Source: a virus. Taken from it: 45,713 bases of DNA. Positions 13,969-23,404 of this stretch are shown here, piece after piece (position 1 is the stretch's first letter; each line of letters opens with the position of its first letter). Below the pieces are notes generated by a model. The model was not told where the DNA came from. It saw nothing but the letters and a program-made list of their open reading frames with translations, and did not search any database. Made by a program: the position numbers and the translations under genes. The stretch is from IMG/VR virus record IMGVR_UViG_3300006917_000045, positions 1 to 45,713 of that record; one strand, given 5' to 3'.

Positions 13969-16070
13969 CAGAGATCACCCGGTGCGATGTCATACCCTGC
14001 CGCCTTCAGCCGTGCCGCAGCTTGCTCTCTTGTGAACCTTCCAGATGCGACTGCTGCCTTGGCATTGGCGATGGACTGCTCTCTTGCGCTTGGCTGAGAT
14101 GCAGCAGCGGGTGGCGCCCCAGCGGCGGGGGCGGCTTGCTGGGCTGGTGTGGCGGGAGCGGCAGGGGCGGTGCGACGACCAGCCCCCCTGCGAATGATAT
14201 CGAAGTCTGGATATCGCTCGCGGAACGCCGGTCGATAGGAACCAACACCATGCTTAGACTCCAACGCATCAAGCATGTACGCATCAATCTCATCAAGCGC
14301 ACGGGCCATCTGTTCTGGGCTGTTAAGGAGCCCAGCGCCCCGCTGTCCAAGGGCACTCAAGACGCCCTGGACATCCTTGTCCGAGATCCTTCCGCCCGGA
14401 TCAATAGCCCGCGCCACAGAGAATGCAAGGAGGAGGTAGTTCGTCTTGATTGCCTGCGCGTCGCTGGCAGTCCGTCCATTCAGCCAACGGAAGCTATCCG
14501 TGAGACTGGAGTTTCCACCAGTAATCCTGTTCCATGCACGATCAACACCGATCTGGTTTCGCAAGTCGGCTTGACTAATTGCATAGGATGGAGCGCCAGA
14601 TTCCGGCCTTACCGTTACGGCAGTTCCGAAGACGTTGTTGATCTGCGCGCCAAGTCCATCGACAACTTGCGAGAGATATCCAGTCGCGCCAGTCGCTGCG
14701 GGGCTGTTAACGACAAGATCCTTAGTGCGGCGAATGAGGTTGCGAGCCGTGTTCGTTGACACAAGCGACTTCTCAAAGTCATCGATGAACTTCTCGTCGC
14801 TCTTCGACGCCGAACCCGCACCCCCCATGGCCTTGGTTCGGATGCTCCTCGCAATGGAAATTGCGGTTTCGATGTCTCCGCTGCGGTAGGCCCGATTGGC
14901 CTCTCTCATCGCTTGGGTCGGCTTGCTATCGGTGTATGGACGGAAAGCCTCCTGTCCGTCCTCGTCAATGTAGAGACCGTCTGCCTTAGCACCGCCGCCA
15001 CCGGCACCGGCACCGCCGCCGCCAGCGCCACCGCGCCCGCGAGCAAGAGCAAGACCCTTGGACTGCACATAGTCTGCCGTGCCGCGCATGACCTCAGAGA
15101 AGCGACCGGGGTCGGCTCCAGGATTCCGGGAGTTCCAGTCGTTGATGTATTCCCACGCCGCCTCCTGCGCCGCCGCCTTGTTGGCGTAGCCAGAGGTGAT
15201 CTTGTCCACGGCAGAGACGAGGTTGCGGGCCTCAGAGTTGCCCATGCGGGCGGCGGCTTCAGCCCTGCGCTGGGCAAGCATCGCCTGATCCTTGGCCGAA
15301 AGCTGCCCTGCGTTCTGCGCCCTCGCCAGACCACTCAGGGCATTGGCGATGTTGTAGGCGCGGCTGGACTCCTTGCCTTCGATCTGGGCCATGGCTTCGG
15401 GGAAGGAAACCTTGCCGCCGCCAGAGAGGGTCTCAATCGCCGCCTGACCAATGCGCTCAAGCCCTCCGGCCCCGTCCATTCCACGAAGGGAGCGGGCGAG
15501 GATGGTGGCGACCCGGTTCTGCGCGTCCGCAATGTCGCTGGCGTAGGACGGGCGGGGCTGCCCCTGAGAGCCGGTGTTGAGAAGCTGGCCGACAATCTGA
15601 ACAGCCCTCTGCGTGTCCTGCTGCGGTGCGGTCTCCCCCTGCTGGGCGTCTGTGGGGGTGGCAGCGGAGGAAGGAGCAGCGGCGGGCGCGCTCCTTGCGG
15701 GACGAGTCGGGGCAGCGGCGGGTTCTGCGCTCTCAAGGAACTGGTTGATGTCAATTGTGCGAGGAGGTTCTGGGGGCGGCTCAAAAACTAGAGACGGCGT
15801 ACCACCAAGGCCAGCCGAACTGAGAAGAAGCGCCTCGTTGAAGCGACCTGGAATGTCACCAAGGACATCTTCAATCGCCCTGCCACGGGCAATCTGTGCC
15901 GCATTTCCAGCGGCAATTGGCGCACCCGGAGCATCTAGGGCGTTGAGATTGACGTTCCTGTCGTATGCCTCCTGCTCCGCAAGAATCCTCTGCACATCGG
16001 CTTCAAAGCGAAGACGACGCTGAACTTCTTCAGGGAGTCCGAATCGACCGCCAATGCCGTTCTCTGCCAT
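13968..16070 (-). CDS. Internal virion protein, 700 aa
   Basis: Helical, Ala/Gly/Pro-rich protein with low-complexity linkers: an Ala/Pro-rich run near residues 110-140, a Gly-rich run near 345-360, and an Ala/Pro-rich run near 640-665. It ends in a compact segment (FTREQAAARLKAAGYDIAPG). The order 219, 700, 1141 residues parallels the three ejected core proteins of T7- and P22-like phages. Its stop overlaps the next start (TGATG). No enzymatic motif recognised. Confidence 0.62.
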   Translation of the reverse strand: MAENGIGGRFGLPEEVQRRLRFEADVQRILAEQEAYDRNVNLNALDAPGAPIAAGNAAQIARGRAIEDVLGDIPGRFNEALLLSSAGLGGTPSLVFEPPPEPPRTIDINQFLESAEPAAAPTRPARSAPAAAPSSAATPTDAQQGETAPQQDTQRAVQIVGQLLNTGSQGQPRPSYASDIADAQNRVATILARSLRGMDGAGGLERIGQAAIETLSGGGKVSFPEAMAQIEGKESSRAYNIANALSGLARAQNAGQLSAKDQAMLAQRRAEAAARMGNSEARNLVSAVDKITSGYANKAAAQEAAWEYINDWNSRNPGADPGRFSEVMRGTADYVQSKGLALARGRGGAGGGGAGAGGGGAKADGLYIDEDGQEAFRPYTDSKPTQAMREANRAYRSGDIETAISIARSIRTKAMGGAGSASKSDEKFIDDFEKSLVSTNTARNLIRRTKDLVVNSPAATGATGYLSQVVDGLGAQINNVFGTAVTVRPESGAPSYAISQADLRNQIGVDRAWNRITGGNSSLTDSFRWLNGRTASDAQAIKTNYLLLAFSVARAIDPGGRISDKDVQGVLSALGQRGAGLLNSPEQMARALDEIDAYMLDALESKHGVGSYRPAFRERYPDFDIIRRGAGRRTAPAAPATPAQQAAPAAGAPPAAASQPSAREQSIANAKAAVASGRFTREQAAARLKAAGYDIAPGDL

Positions 16071-16079
16071 CTCAGCCTC

Positions 16080-16739
16080 TTAGGTCGGAGCCTGCCCGCC
16101 GCCAGAATACACTTGCAGCGGGTCGTAGGACGGGGAGAACACGAACGGGTTGGCTGGCTGCCCCTGCGTTCCGGGGGCGAGCGTCTTCGCCGCCTCCCCG
16201 AGGAAGCGGCTGGCCCCGAACAGGCCGGACGGAACGCCGACCTGACGCATCAGACGGTTCTGGGCCTGCATCTGCCCGGCCTGCCCGAGGGCCTGCGTGG
16301 AGGTGCCAAGGGCACTCAGGCCACCGGAGATGACCTGACGGGCCTGCTGGTTGGCCTGCGCCTGCTCGTTCTGCCCAGCCATCATCATGGCGCGGGCGAT
16401 GGCCTCGTCCCGGCGCGGATTGCGCGCAAACAGGCTCACGTTGCCCGAGGAAGAGGGGAAGCGCCTCGCCTGCCTCTCCTGCTCCCGGACGAAGTCAGAG
16501 ATGCCCTGGAGCCTCGCCGTGCGTTGCTGCTGGAGGGCGTCAGCCGACATCTGCTGGAACAGGGGGCTGTTGGGGTTGGTAAGGGCTTCCGAAAGCTGGA
16601 CTGCCCGCTCTGCCTGCGCCCGGACAGCCTTCTCGGTGGCCCGGCTCCGGCCCATGCCAAACAGGTTGGCGACCGAAGCACCGGCACCGGCAAGGTTCAG
16701 GGCCGTCTGGGCCGGGGCGAGGAAGTCAAAGAGTGCCAT
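16080..16739 (-). CDS. Small internal virion protein, 219 aa
   Basis: Begins MALFDFLAPAQTALNLAGAG, an amphipathic or hydrophobic helix, then long Gln/Ala/Arg-rich helices (ERAVQLSEALTNPNSPLFQQ; MMMAGQNEQAQANQQARQVI). This fits the smallest ejection proteins (T7 gp14, P22 gp7 type), which insert in the outer membrane. GGAGACGATGA precedes the start. Its place directly after the tail hub gene supports the role. Confidence 0.6.
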   Translation of the reverse strand: MALFDFLAPAQTALNLAGAGASVANLFGMGRSRATEKAVRAQAERAVQLSEALTNPNSPLFQQMSADALQQQRTARLQGISDFVREQERQARRFPSSSGNVSLFARNPRRDEAIARAMMMAGQNEQAQANQQARQVISGGLSALGTSTQALGQAGQMQAQNRLMRQVGVPSGLFGASRFLGEAAKTLAPGTQGQPANPFVFSPSYDPLQVYSGGGQAPT

Positions 16740-18815
16740 TCATCGTCTCCCGTGGATGTCCCCATATATCGTGAATCCGGCCAGCACGTCAGGCCCGTAC
16801 TGGTCAAGAGTGCGGAACGACACCCGGAAGTGGGCGCCCCGCCAGCGAAGGGGGATCTTGCCCTCCGTGGTCCGGGCCATGCCCACGAAGTCCGTGCCGA
16901 TCCTGAAGGTGCCAATCCCCCGGCCCCCGATCTCCTCCTGCGCTGTGACCGACACAAGGTCGTAGGACTGGAGGTTGAAGTCGCCCGTGGACTCGATGTC
17001 GTAGACCACCCGCCCGCCGACCTGGAAGTTGGGCACGATGTACGACCCGGTCTTGATCCGGTTGCTCTGGCGCGGCTCCTCAAGGTTTAGCCAGCCGGGC
17101 ATGTATTCGGTCGGGTACAACGCCCCGTCGTCCGTATAGGTGTTCTGGTCGAAGACGTAGACCTTGCCATCCGCCCCGCCCAGAAGGAGGTCGGAGTTGG
17201 CCCGGACGTAGAGGACGCTCTGGAGGCCGATCTGCCCGTCGAAGTCAGACCAACTCGCCCCGGCCACGATCTTCCCGTCATCCAGCACGAAGTTGGCGTA
17301 GTTGTAGATGTAGAGCTTGCTCGCGATCTTCATCACGATCCAACTGCGCCGCTGGTAGTTGACGATCTGGATCTGCGGGTTGGGGCTTTCGATCACATCG
17401 CGGATGATTGCGCGCAACGTGTTCTTGATCGGCTCCGAGATGTTGGACCGTTGTAGGTTGTTCGTATTGATGAGCAGGCTGATCGACAGCAGCCCATCGT
17501 ACCCGATGAAGGACAGGTCGTTGCCGGTGTTGACGAACCCATCCGCCGCGACCACGCCCTGCGGGAACAGGCCAGCGGGCTCAAGGTCCGCCGGGGCCGT
17601 GCCGCGATAGGCGTAGACCGCTCGCTCCGTGCCGATGATGAGGTAGGTCTGGAACGAGGCAATCGTGCGCGCCGGATCGGCACCGGGCTGCTGGCTGCCA
17701 ATCGCCACCGTGCGCGTCTCAAGCGACTGGCTGTCCACCGTGAAGTCCTGGATGTCGTTCGCCCCCGAGGCCACGACGTTGCGCGGGTCGCGGGAGTCGA
17801 TCATCCACGCGCGCCCGTAGTGGACATGGATCCAACTCGCGACCGGCATGGCGGACTGGTACAGGACGATGGAGTCGCCCGCCGAGGTCGTGGCAATCGC
17901 GGGAGCGACGTAGAAGCCAGAGGACAGGATCTCGGAGACGAAGGAGCCAGCCGTCTTGGTCGTGTTGTGGACGACATCGCCCACTCTCATCGTGGTGCTG
18001 AGCCAGTTCGCCACCTTGTCGGCAGAGACGGAGATGTAGGTCTGCGTGGGGCTGGTGCTGGTCGAGACGATGGTCGCGACGTTGTCGAGGACGCCATCGT
18101 AGGAAACGACGTTCAACTCGATGCTGTCGTAGATCTTGTAGCCGTCACCGGCAGTCGGATCGCCACCAACCGGAGCGCCAGAGATCGGGGCAAGGGTGGA
18201 GCCAAACCCACGCGCCGCACCCGAGATCGCCGTGTGGCTCACCCGCGACGAGGTCACGGCAGTCACGATGCCGTATGCCCCACGCTTGGCGTTGAACACG
18301 ATATCGCCGGGAGCCACGAAGGTCTGCGCCGTCCAGTCCGTGACTGCGGAGTCCGTCAGCGCGTTGGCCGAAGTGGACGCACCGCAAGTGCCGTTCTCCA
18401 TGACCGGCTGCAACCGCTGGAACTGTGCCGTTGCGCTGTCGATGTAGACCTGACGGTCCACGCCATTGAAGAAGACGAGCTTGTCATCGAACTGGACCGA
18501 CCGCAGCCGCGCTGCCGTGGTCGCCTGCCACACTTGCGTCCAAGCAGAAGAACCGTTGTAGCGGAACACGATGCCATCGGAGGATGCGAACAGCGTGGCC
18601 GTACCGTCCCGGTCGATGTATTCGTGCAGGCCCGTGACGATGCCCTTGGTGGGCAAGGCACCCGAGAGCGCGACGTAGCCGGGGCGCTTCTCTGCACCAC
18701 CCGCTGCGTTGATGAAGCGGTTGCGGAACCTCTGCGCGTAGTCGAGCGGGATCTCGGTCTCGGTGAAGTTCGTGGCTAGACCGCGCCGCGCTATCTGGTA
18801 GTACCTCTCGGGCAC
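16740..18815 (-). CDS. Tail hub/nozzle protein (P22 gp10 / T7 gp12-like)
   Basis: Beta-propeller-type tail protein that plugs or extends the portal channel. The N-terminus (ETEIPLDYAQRFRNRFINAA then GGAEKRPGY) matches the opening found in stabilisation/nozzle proteins, where each subunit starts with an LxKRPG-like motif. Blade-like repeats follow (LHEYIDRDGTATLFASSDG; RSVQFDDKLVFFNGVDRQVY; DLLLGGADGKVYVFDQNTY). At 691 residues it is near T7 gp12. The start is GTG, just after the adaptor stop. Confidence 0.78.
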   Translation of the reverse strand: MPERYYQIARRGLATNFTETEIPLDYAQRFRNRFINAAGGAEKRPGYVALSGALPTKGIVTGLHEYIDRDGTATLFASSDGIVFRYNGSSAWTQVWQATTAARLRSVQFDDKLVFFNGVDRQVYIDSATAQFQRLQPVMENGTCGASTSANALTDSAVTDWTAQTFVAPGDIVFNAKRGAYGIVTAVTSSRVSHTAISGAARGFGSTLAPISGAPVGGDPTAGDGYKIYDSIELNVVSYDGVLDNVATIVSTSTSPTQTYISVSADKVANWLSTTMRVGDVVHNTTKTAGSFVSEILSSGFYVAPAIATTSAGDSIVLYQSAMPVASWIHVHYGRAWMIDSRDPRNVVASGANDIQDFTVDSQSLETRTVAIGSQQPGADPARTIASFQTYLIIGTERAVYAYRGTAPADLEPAGLFPQGVVAADGFVNTGNDLSFIGYDGLLSISLLINTNNLQRSNISEPIKNTLRAIIRDVIESPNPQIQIVNYQRRSWIVMKIASKLYIYNYANFVLDDGKIVAGASWSDFDGQIGLQSVLYVRANSDLLLGGADGKVYVFDQNTYTDDGALYPTEYMPGWLNLEEPRQSNRIKTGSYIVPNFQVGGRVVYDIESTGDFNLQSYDLVSVTAQEEIGGRGIGTFRIGTDFVGMARTTEGKIPLRWRGAHFRVSFRTLDQYGPDVLAGFTIYGDIHGRR

Positions 18816-18816
18816 T

Positions 18817-19530
18817 TCACGACCTCGTCGTCACGCCCGGCTGGACTCGCACATACTCGCCCGTCTTGGCGGTCTGGCGTCCAAGGGCATTGTTGCGCGC
18901 GGCAAGGTACTTCAACTGCGCTGCCTGATACTGGCGCGTCTCCGCACCCGCGCTCTCGTCAAGGATCGCCGCAGCGACGAGGCCGAGGATGACCACGCGA
19001 CCGGGGAACGGCACCACGACCGAGTCATCGGACCCAGCCACATACTTCGGCGGCAGCACCTGGAACTTCACGAAAGCCTCGTTGCCAGCGTAGTTCGCAC
19101 CGGGGCGCGGGAAGATGCCGAGGCGGGGATTGCCGAGCGTGTCCACGCCTTCGATGATGTAGCGCGACGGCTGGCCGATGGAGTTCACGCGGTTGAGCAT
19201 GCGGAACTCGTTCTTGTCCGAGATCGGCTCAAGCGGCGGGACGCGACCAGACACCGCGACCTCCTGGATGGAGTGGATGAACTGCTTGGCCGTGGCGAGC
19301 GTCGCGGTGTCGATGGTGTAGATCGACTGCCCGCAGACCATCGTCACCGAGGCCGATGCCTGCAACTCGTTCCAAGTCCCGAAGTCCGTCATCTCCTCCA
19401 TGATGTCGTTGAGGAGGTTGATGCAGTTCTTCGTGAAAGCGTTCTGGTTCGTGGTAGTCACGCGGCGGATGTTCATCCGGTCGCAGACCTCGTTCACGAT
19501 CTCCAGAATCGTGAGGTAGGGCGAGGCCAT
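18817..19530 (-). CDS. Head-to-tail adaptor (P22 gp4 / T7 gp11-like)
   Basis: Predicted connector ring below the portal. Helical N-terminus (PYLTILEIVNEVCDRMNIRR; NCINLLNDIMEEMTDFGTWN) and a beta middle (MVCGQSIYTIDTATLATAKQ; SRYIIEGVDTLGNPRLGIFP). This is the pattern of podovirus adaptor/tail-tube A proteins, including the typical GQxxYxLP-like strand. GGGAGGTCTGAC precedes the ATG. It is adjacent to the hub gene, as in P22- and T7-like phages. Confidence 0.72.
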   Translation of the reverse strand: MASPYLTILEIVNEVCDRMNIRRVTTTNQNAFTKNCINLLNDIMEEMTDFGTWNELQASASVTMVCGQSIYTIDTATLATAKQFIHSIQEVAVSGRVPPLEPISDKNEFRMLNRVNSIGQPSRYIIEGVDTLGNPRLGIFPRPGANYAGNEAFVKFQVLPPKYVAGSDDSVVVPFPGRVVILGLVAAAILDESAGAETRQYQAAQLKYLAARNNALGRQTAKTGEYVRVQPGVTTRS

Positions 19531-19531
19531 G

Positions 19532-20221
19532 TCAGACCTCCCTTGCGCGTAGGTTCAACTTCTCGAAAAGGATGTTGCTCACGTTGAGCGTGGCAGTCGA
19601 GTAGACCTCGACATAGGAGTTGGCCGTCAGCGTCACGATGCCGCCAACATGGCCCGCATAGGGGGCGGAGGAGGCTGCCATCCGAAGTTCCATCGTGGTC
19701 TTGGCAAGCGAGGAACCGTCCTTGCCGAGGCGAACCGCGACGTTCTGCGTTGCCGTCACTCCGCTGACCGTGAAGTCAACGTCGAACATGAAGGTCTTCG
19801 TCTGCGAGCCGGTGTAGGTAAGGCGACCGGAGCCGTTGTGCGTGAACTGGTTGGTGAACTCAGCAGACGTTCCGACGTTGGTAACGACGTAGGAGTTGAT
19901 CGCAGTCGTGGAGATCAACCCCGTGCCCGTGGCGTAGCACTCGGCCTTGGCAAGCCCGAAGATCCCGTTGGCCGAGACCTGGGTGAACGAACCCGCCGAA
20001 GCGGTGATGGTCCCGAAGGTGCCCGTGCTGCCGCCGACCGTTGCCGCAGAGACCGCCGCGAACGTCACGCCACCCGCGAAGTTGACCGGGCCGTTGATCG
20101 TCTGCGCCGTGGTCTCGGCAAGGTTCAACTGGCTGTCGATGAGGTTCTCAAAGTCGCTACCCGTGGGCGCGTCTCCGGTCTCGAAAGCCTGCTTGAGGGT
20201 TGCCTTGTCCTGCTGTGCCAT
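19532..20221 (-). CDS. Fibre-like virion protein with jelly-roll-type C-terminus
   Basis: The N-terminal segment (DKATLKQAFETGDAPTGSDF then ENLIDSQLN) resembles that of the fibre-like gene at 9479. A Gly/Thr/Ala-rich shaft (GGVTFAAVSAATVGGSTGTF) follows. The C-terminal domain of about 110 residues (FTHNGSGRLTYTGSQTKTF, FDVDFTVSGVTATQNVAVRL, TLTANSYVEVYSTATLNVSN) has the strand pattern of C1q/TNF-like trimeric jelly rolls seen in phage fibres. Likely a head or neck appendage. Confidence 0.62.
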   Translation of the reverse strand: MAQQDKATLKQAFETGDAPTGSDFENLIDSQLNLAETTAQTINGPVNFAGGVTFAAVSAATVGGSTGTFGTITASAGSFTQVSANGIFGLAKAECYATGTGLISTTAINSYVVTNVGTSAEFTNQFTHNGSGRLTYTGSQTKTFMFDVDFTVSGVTATQNVAVRLGKDGSSLAKTTMELRMAASSAPYAGHVGGIVTLTANSYVEVYSTATLNVSNILFEKLNLRAREV

Positions 20222-20224
20222 GGG

Positions 20225-20599
20225 TCACCGTGGAGGGTAGGGGCCGGTGTCGGGGAACACGATGAAGCTGCACTCGATCTCCATGCTCCCGATGCTGCTG
20301 CCCACATAGAGGTTGTAGCCGGGGAAGCTCTTGATCGGTTGGTTCGCCGCATCGTAGGCAGGCCCGGTCTTGCAGGCGGGGCCAGCCGGTTGGTCGGGGC
20401 GGACGAAGGGGACGTTGGTCGGGTCGGACTCAGCCGTGATGAACCATTGCGGGTCAATCGGCTCATCCTGGTCCTTGCGGACGTACATCCCATCCCAGCG
20501 CCGAACGACCTGATCGGCGTAGTGGACAAAGCCGCTCTCGTCGTCGCGGACGAGCCATTGGCCCCGCCGCCAGCGATTGCGCTCCGTCCACCGGCCCAT
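20225..20599 (-). CDS. Structural accessory protein (124 aa)
   Basis: N-terminus RWRRGQWLVRDDESGFVHYA then DQVVRRWDGMYVRK. The WLVRDDESGFVxYxDxxVxRWDGxYVRK pattern occurs in small virion-associated proteins of other podoviruses. The second half is aromatic and Pro-rich, ending FIVFPDTGPYPPR. Function unknown. It is sandwiched between fibre-like and repeat-containing virion genes. Confidence 0.6.
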   Translation of the reverse strand: MGRWTERNRWRRGQWLVRDDESGFVHYADQVVRRWDGMYVRKDQDEPIDPQWFITAESDPTNVPFVRPDQPAGPACKTGPAYDAANQPIKSFPGYNLYVGSSIGSMEIECSFIVFPDTGPYPPR

Positions 20600-20943
20600 T
20601 AGCTCACCCGCTCAGGACCGCTCTGCATCGCCATGATGTCCACGGTCGCCGCGCCGCTGGTGCGGATCGTGAGCCGGAAGCAGGAGGCGGGGTCTTCGTG
20701 GGTGAACGAACACCCGGCAGAGAAGGCAGAGACCTGAATGAACTGCGCGGAGGCAACGCCATTCGCCAGAACACGGTCAATGCTCCACGCAGCCGAGCAG
20801 CCGGTCATGTAGGTACCGGTGCCAGACAACTGGCGGAACACGAAGGCGTACTCCTGCGTGGAGACCCAAGTGTCCACCGGCCAGTAGATCGTCGTGGTTT
20901 CCCCGGAGACCGGGGAGAAGGTCCATTGCTTAGGGCGGGCCAT
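20599..20943 (-). CDS. Hypothetical virion protein (114 aa)
   Basis: The start at 20943 (MARPKQWTFSPVSGETTTIY) follows GGAGTCTGAC. Beta-rich with three Cys (TGCSAAWSIDRV; AGCSFTHEDPASCFRL) and an end in DIMAMQSGPERVS. A single beta-sandwich domain is likely. No family recognised. It directly follows the three-repeat protein and may assemble with it. Confidence 0.6.
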   Translation of the reverse strand: MARPKQWTFSPVSGETTTIYWPVDTWVSTQEYAFVFRQLSGTGTYMTGCSAAWSIDRVLANGVASAQFIQVSAFSAGCSFTHEDPASCFRLTIRTSGAATVDIMAMQSGPERVS

Positions 20944-20944
20944 G

Positions 20945-22381
20945 TCAGACTCCGTAGATGGAGGGGTCGAGGCGGGTGTAGACGATCTCAACCGCCGCGT
21001 TTGCACTCAGCGTGGCGATGCTACCCGAGGCAGCCGCGACGTTGAGGTAGATGGCCTGCGCGGTGGCACCGCTCTTGGCGCGGTTGACGCCCGAGTCATC
21101 GAAGGCCCGGACTGCCGTCGAGGAGATCACGCTGTAGATGCCAGCCGCAGAGACCGACACCGCACCCAGCGTGTCCGAGGTGAAGACCGTGGGGGACGTA
21201 CCAGCCCGAACCGTCGCCTCACCCCCGGCAGCCGTGCCAGCGATGTAGTTGATCTCCACCAGCGCCGCCCCGATGGGGAGGTAGCCGACGAGGAGGCCAG
21301 ACACCACACCGTTGGTCGAGGGGATCGTGGTCGTCAGCTTGGAGAACCGACCCCACCCGATCTCGGGCTTGGCGTTGCCCCAGGAGCCAAGGTTGACGCC
21401 CGTGGCGATGGGGCCTTGGAAGGTCGTCTCCTTCTGGCCGGGGCCGGGGTAGCCGTCCGACTGGCCCCTGCGGACCATGACAAGCTCACCCATGCCCTGA
21501 AGCCCGGTGACCACGCCCGAGGCCGCGAGGACCGACATCCTGACCGGCTGGCCCGAGCCGCTGTTGATGCCCAGCGGGACCGTGGCGCGGACGGCAGAGG
21601 TGATGGCAACCGAGTAGACGCCAGCGGCAGAGACCGAGACGCTACCGAGGTTGTCCGACTCCCCGTTGATGGCAAAGCGAACCGTCGCCTCACCAGCCGG
21701 GGCCGTGCGGCAGTAGAAGTTGATCTCCTTGAGGTACGCCCCGTAGGGAATCATCCCCACCACCTGACCGCTGACCGGCGAGGACGCTGCCGTGGCCTGC
21801 TGGATGGTGACGAGGTTGCCGCAGACCGCGCGGGACGGGATTCCGACATCCTGGCCGCCAGACCGAACCGGCCCCTGATAGGTCGTATCATTCCCCTTGT
21901 GCGCCGCAACAAGATCCGGGCGATCCGTCAGGGAGATGCGGGTGTAGATGACCTCCACGAAGGCAGCCGAGGCGAGTGCGCTCGTCGTGCCCGAGATCGC
22001 GCCCGTGGAGAAGTAGATCGGGGTCGGGTTGGCCGAAACGCCCGCGTGGGCGAACGGCAGGGTGGTCTGGGCCGTGGCCGAGTTGACGAACGCCCGGTAG
22101 ACCGAGTTGCCCGAGATGGAGATGCTTCCGAGGTTGTCCGAGCCGCCCGTGGCGGTGCCGAACTTGAAGGCCGCCTCGCCCGTGAAGGCCCCGGTCTTCC
22201 AGATGTTGATCTCATGCAGGACCGCGTCGAACGGCAGGACCGCGACGGGCTGGGCCGTGATCGGAAGGGTCGTCAGCGGGGTCCACACGGTGAACCGACC
22301 GAAACCCTTGTTGGTCGTGGGGATGTTGCCCGTGTCGATGCCAGAGGCAACGGGGCCGGAGAACTGCGTCTTGAGGGTCAT
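20945..22381 (-). CDS. Three-repeat beta virion protein (478 aa)
   Basis: The protein is three tandem, diverged copies of one module of about 150 residues, at roughly 4-149, 165-305 and 317-471. Each opens with TxFxGPxxSG, has a central GEAxxxF...SDxLGxxSxSxxGxYS, and closes with VEVIYTRI, ELVMVRR or VEIVYTR. No enzyme motif is seen. Position right after the major capsid gene suggests a decoration or appendage protein, possibly a pseudo-trimer made by one chain. AAAGGATCTCTCC precedes the start. Confidence 0.65.
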   Translation of the reverse strand: MTLKTQFSGPVASGIDTGNIPTTNKGFGRFTVWTPLTTLPITAQPVAVLPFDAVLHEINIWKTGAFTGEAAFKFGTATGGSDNLGSISISGNSVYRAFVNSATAQTTLPFAHAGVSANPTPIYFSTGAISGTTSALASAAFVEVIYTRISLTDRPDLVAAHKGNDTTYQGPVRSGGQDVGIPSRAVCGNLVTIQQATAASSPVSGQVVGMIPYGAYLKEINFYCRTAPAGEATVRFAINGESDNLGSVSVSAAGVYSVAITSAVRATVPLGINSGSGQPVRMSVLAASGVVTGLQGMGELVMVRRGQSDGYPGPGQKETTFQGPIATGVNLGSWGNAKPEIGWGRFSKLTTTIPSTNGVVSGLLVGYLPIGAALVEINYIAGTAAGGEATVRAGTSPTVFTSDTLGAVSVSAAGIYSVISSTAVRAFDDSGVNRAKSGATAQAIYLNVAAASGSIATLSANAAVEIVYTRLDPSIYGV

Positions 22382-22450
22382 GGAGAGATCCTTTGCTGAT
22401 CCGTCCCCAATCTACCCACCGGGCAAGGACGGGGAAGGCCCCTATGAGAA

Positions 22451-22474
22451 AGGGGCACCCTCTCGGATGCCCCT
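22451..22474 (-). terminator. Hairpin behind the major capsid gene
   Basis: On the minus strand AGGGGCA pairs with TGCCCCT around a 10-base loop, followed by TTCTC. It lies in the 132-base gap between the capsid gene and the three-repeat gene. A partial terminator or processing hairpin here would raise capsid mRNA relative to downstream genes. The U-run is short. Confidence 0.5.
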
Positions 22475-22513
22475 CCCCCTGCTGGGTACTACGAAGCAGC
22501 GGTATGCTTATTT

Positions 22514-23404
22514 CTAAGCTCCGGCGCTCGCGTACGCATAGCGCCAGTCGGTGGCACCCACCGAGAAGCGCGCCGTCGTCTTCGTCTTGAGGATCTCCGT
22601 GTCGAACTCGTTGTCACGGGTGATCTCGGCGTTGCGGCGACGGTAGAACGTCGCGCCCGCCTTGGCGTTCGTGATGATGAACCACGCATCCGGGTCCGTG
22701 AGGAACGGGTTCACGATGAGGTCAAGCTGGCCCGCCATCGGATTGATGTCGTTGTCAGCCGAACCCACCGCGAACTTCGTCCCGAGGATCTTCTCAGCCA
22801 CGAAGCGGTTGGTCGGGGCGACCAGCAGCTTCTCGGGCATGAGGTTGATCTTCAGGTCGGAGTCGTCGCGCCAGTCGTGGATGTCGATGTACGCCTGCTC
22901 CAGCGACGCCTGCGTCAGGTCCGAGGCGACAGCGGGGATGTTCCGCTGGGTGCCACCACGGACATTCGGGTGCGTCGAGGAGAAGAAGGCGCTGCCATCC
23001 GCCGTCAGCATCGTGCTGAAGCCGAGGTTGAAGACCGAAGCGGCGACGGTCTCTTCCGTCTGACGCATCGACTCAGCCAGCATCTTCGGCACGTTGTTGA
23101 TGACGTTGTACTGCTCGTCTTCCATCAGTTCGCGGGTGATCGTCGTGCCCAGCCCGTAGGTCAGGTTGACGTACTCGCGCTGATAGCCCTGGAGCATGTC
23201 CACATACGGGACGCTGTCACCATCGTCCTTCTGCCCGACGAGGCCGAAGCCCGTCACGCCCTGCTCCTTCTCGAACGCCTTGTTCGAGCGACGCAGGATC
23301 ATGAAGCGGTTCCACAGCGGCGGGTAGCGGCGGTAGGTGTCGGCCCAGATCGTGGAGATGCCGGGCCACAGGAGTTCAGGGAGATTGCCAGTTCCGGTCG
23401 TCAT
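22514..23404 (-). CDS. Major capsid protein (Mu gpT-like HK97 fold)
   Basis: Capsid shell protein of 296 residues. The N-terminus (LPELLWPGISTIWADTYRRY) and middle (YGLGTTITRELMEDEQYNVI; FFSSTHPNVRGGTQRNIPAV; LKINLMPEKLLVAPTNRFVA; AWFIITNAKAGATFYRR) follow the Mu gpT-like major head subunit family. GGGAGGACCGC precedes the ATG. Position after scaffold and decoration genes, and the terminator-like hairpin behind it, support the call. Confidence 0.85.
   Translation of the reverse strand: MTTGTGNLPELLWPGISTIWADTYRRYPPLWNRFMILRRSNKAFEKEQGVTGFGLVGQKDDGDSVPYVDMLQGYQREYVNLTYGLGTTITRELMEDEQYNVINNVPKMLAESMRQTEETVAASVFNLGFSTMLTADGSAFFSSTHPNVRGGTQRNIPAVASDLTQASLEQAYIDIHDWRDDSDLKINLMPEKLLVAPTNRFVAEKILGTKFAVGSADNDINPMAGQLDLIVNPFLTDPDAWFIITNAKAGATFYRRRNAEITRDNEFDTEILKTKTTARFSVGATDWRYAYASAGA

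Noticed and set aside
20894-22399. Open frame of 501 codons on the plus strand over the three-repeat gene
   Set aside because: Arg/Asp/Gly-rich antisense reading of a repeat-bearing gene, with no start signal or family resemblance.
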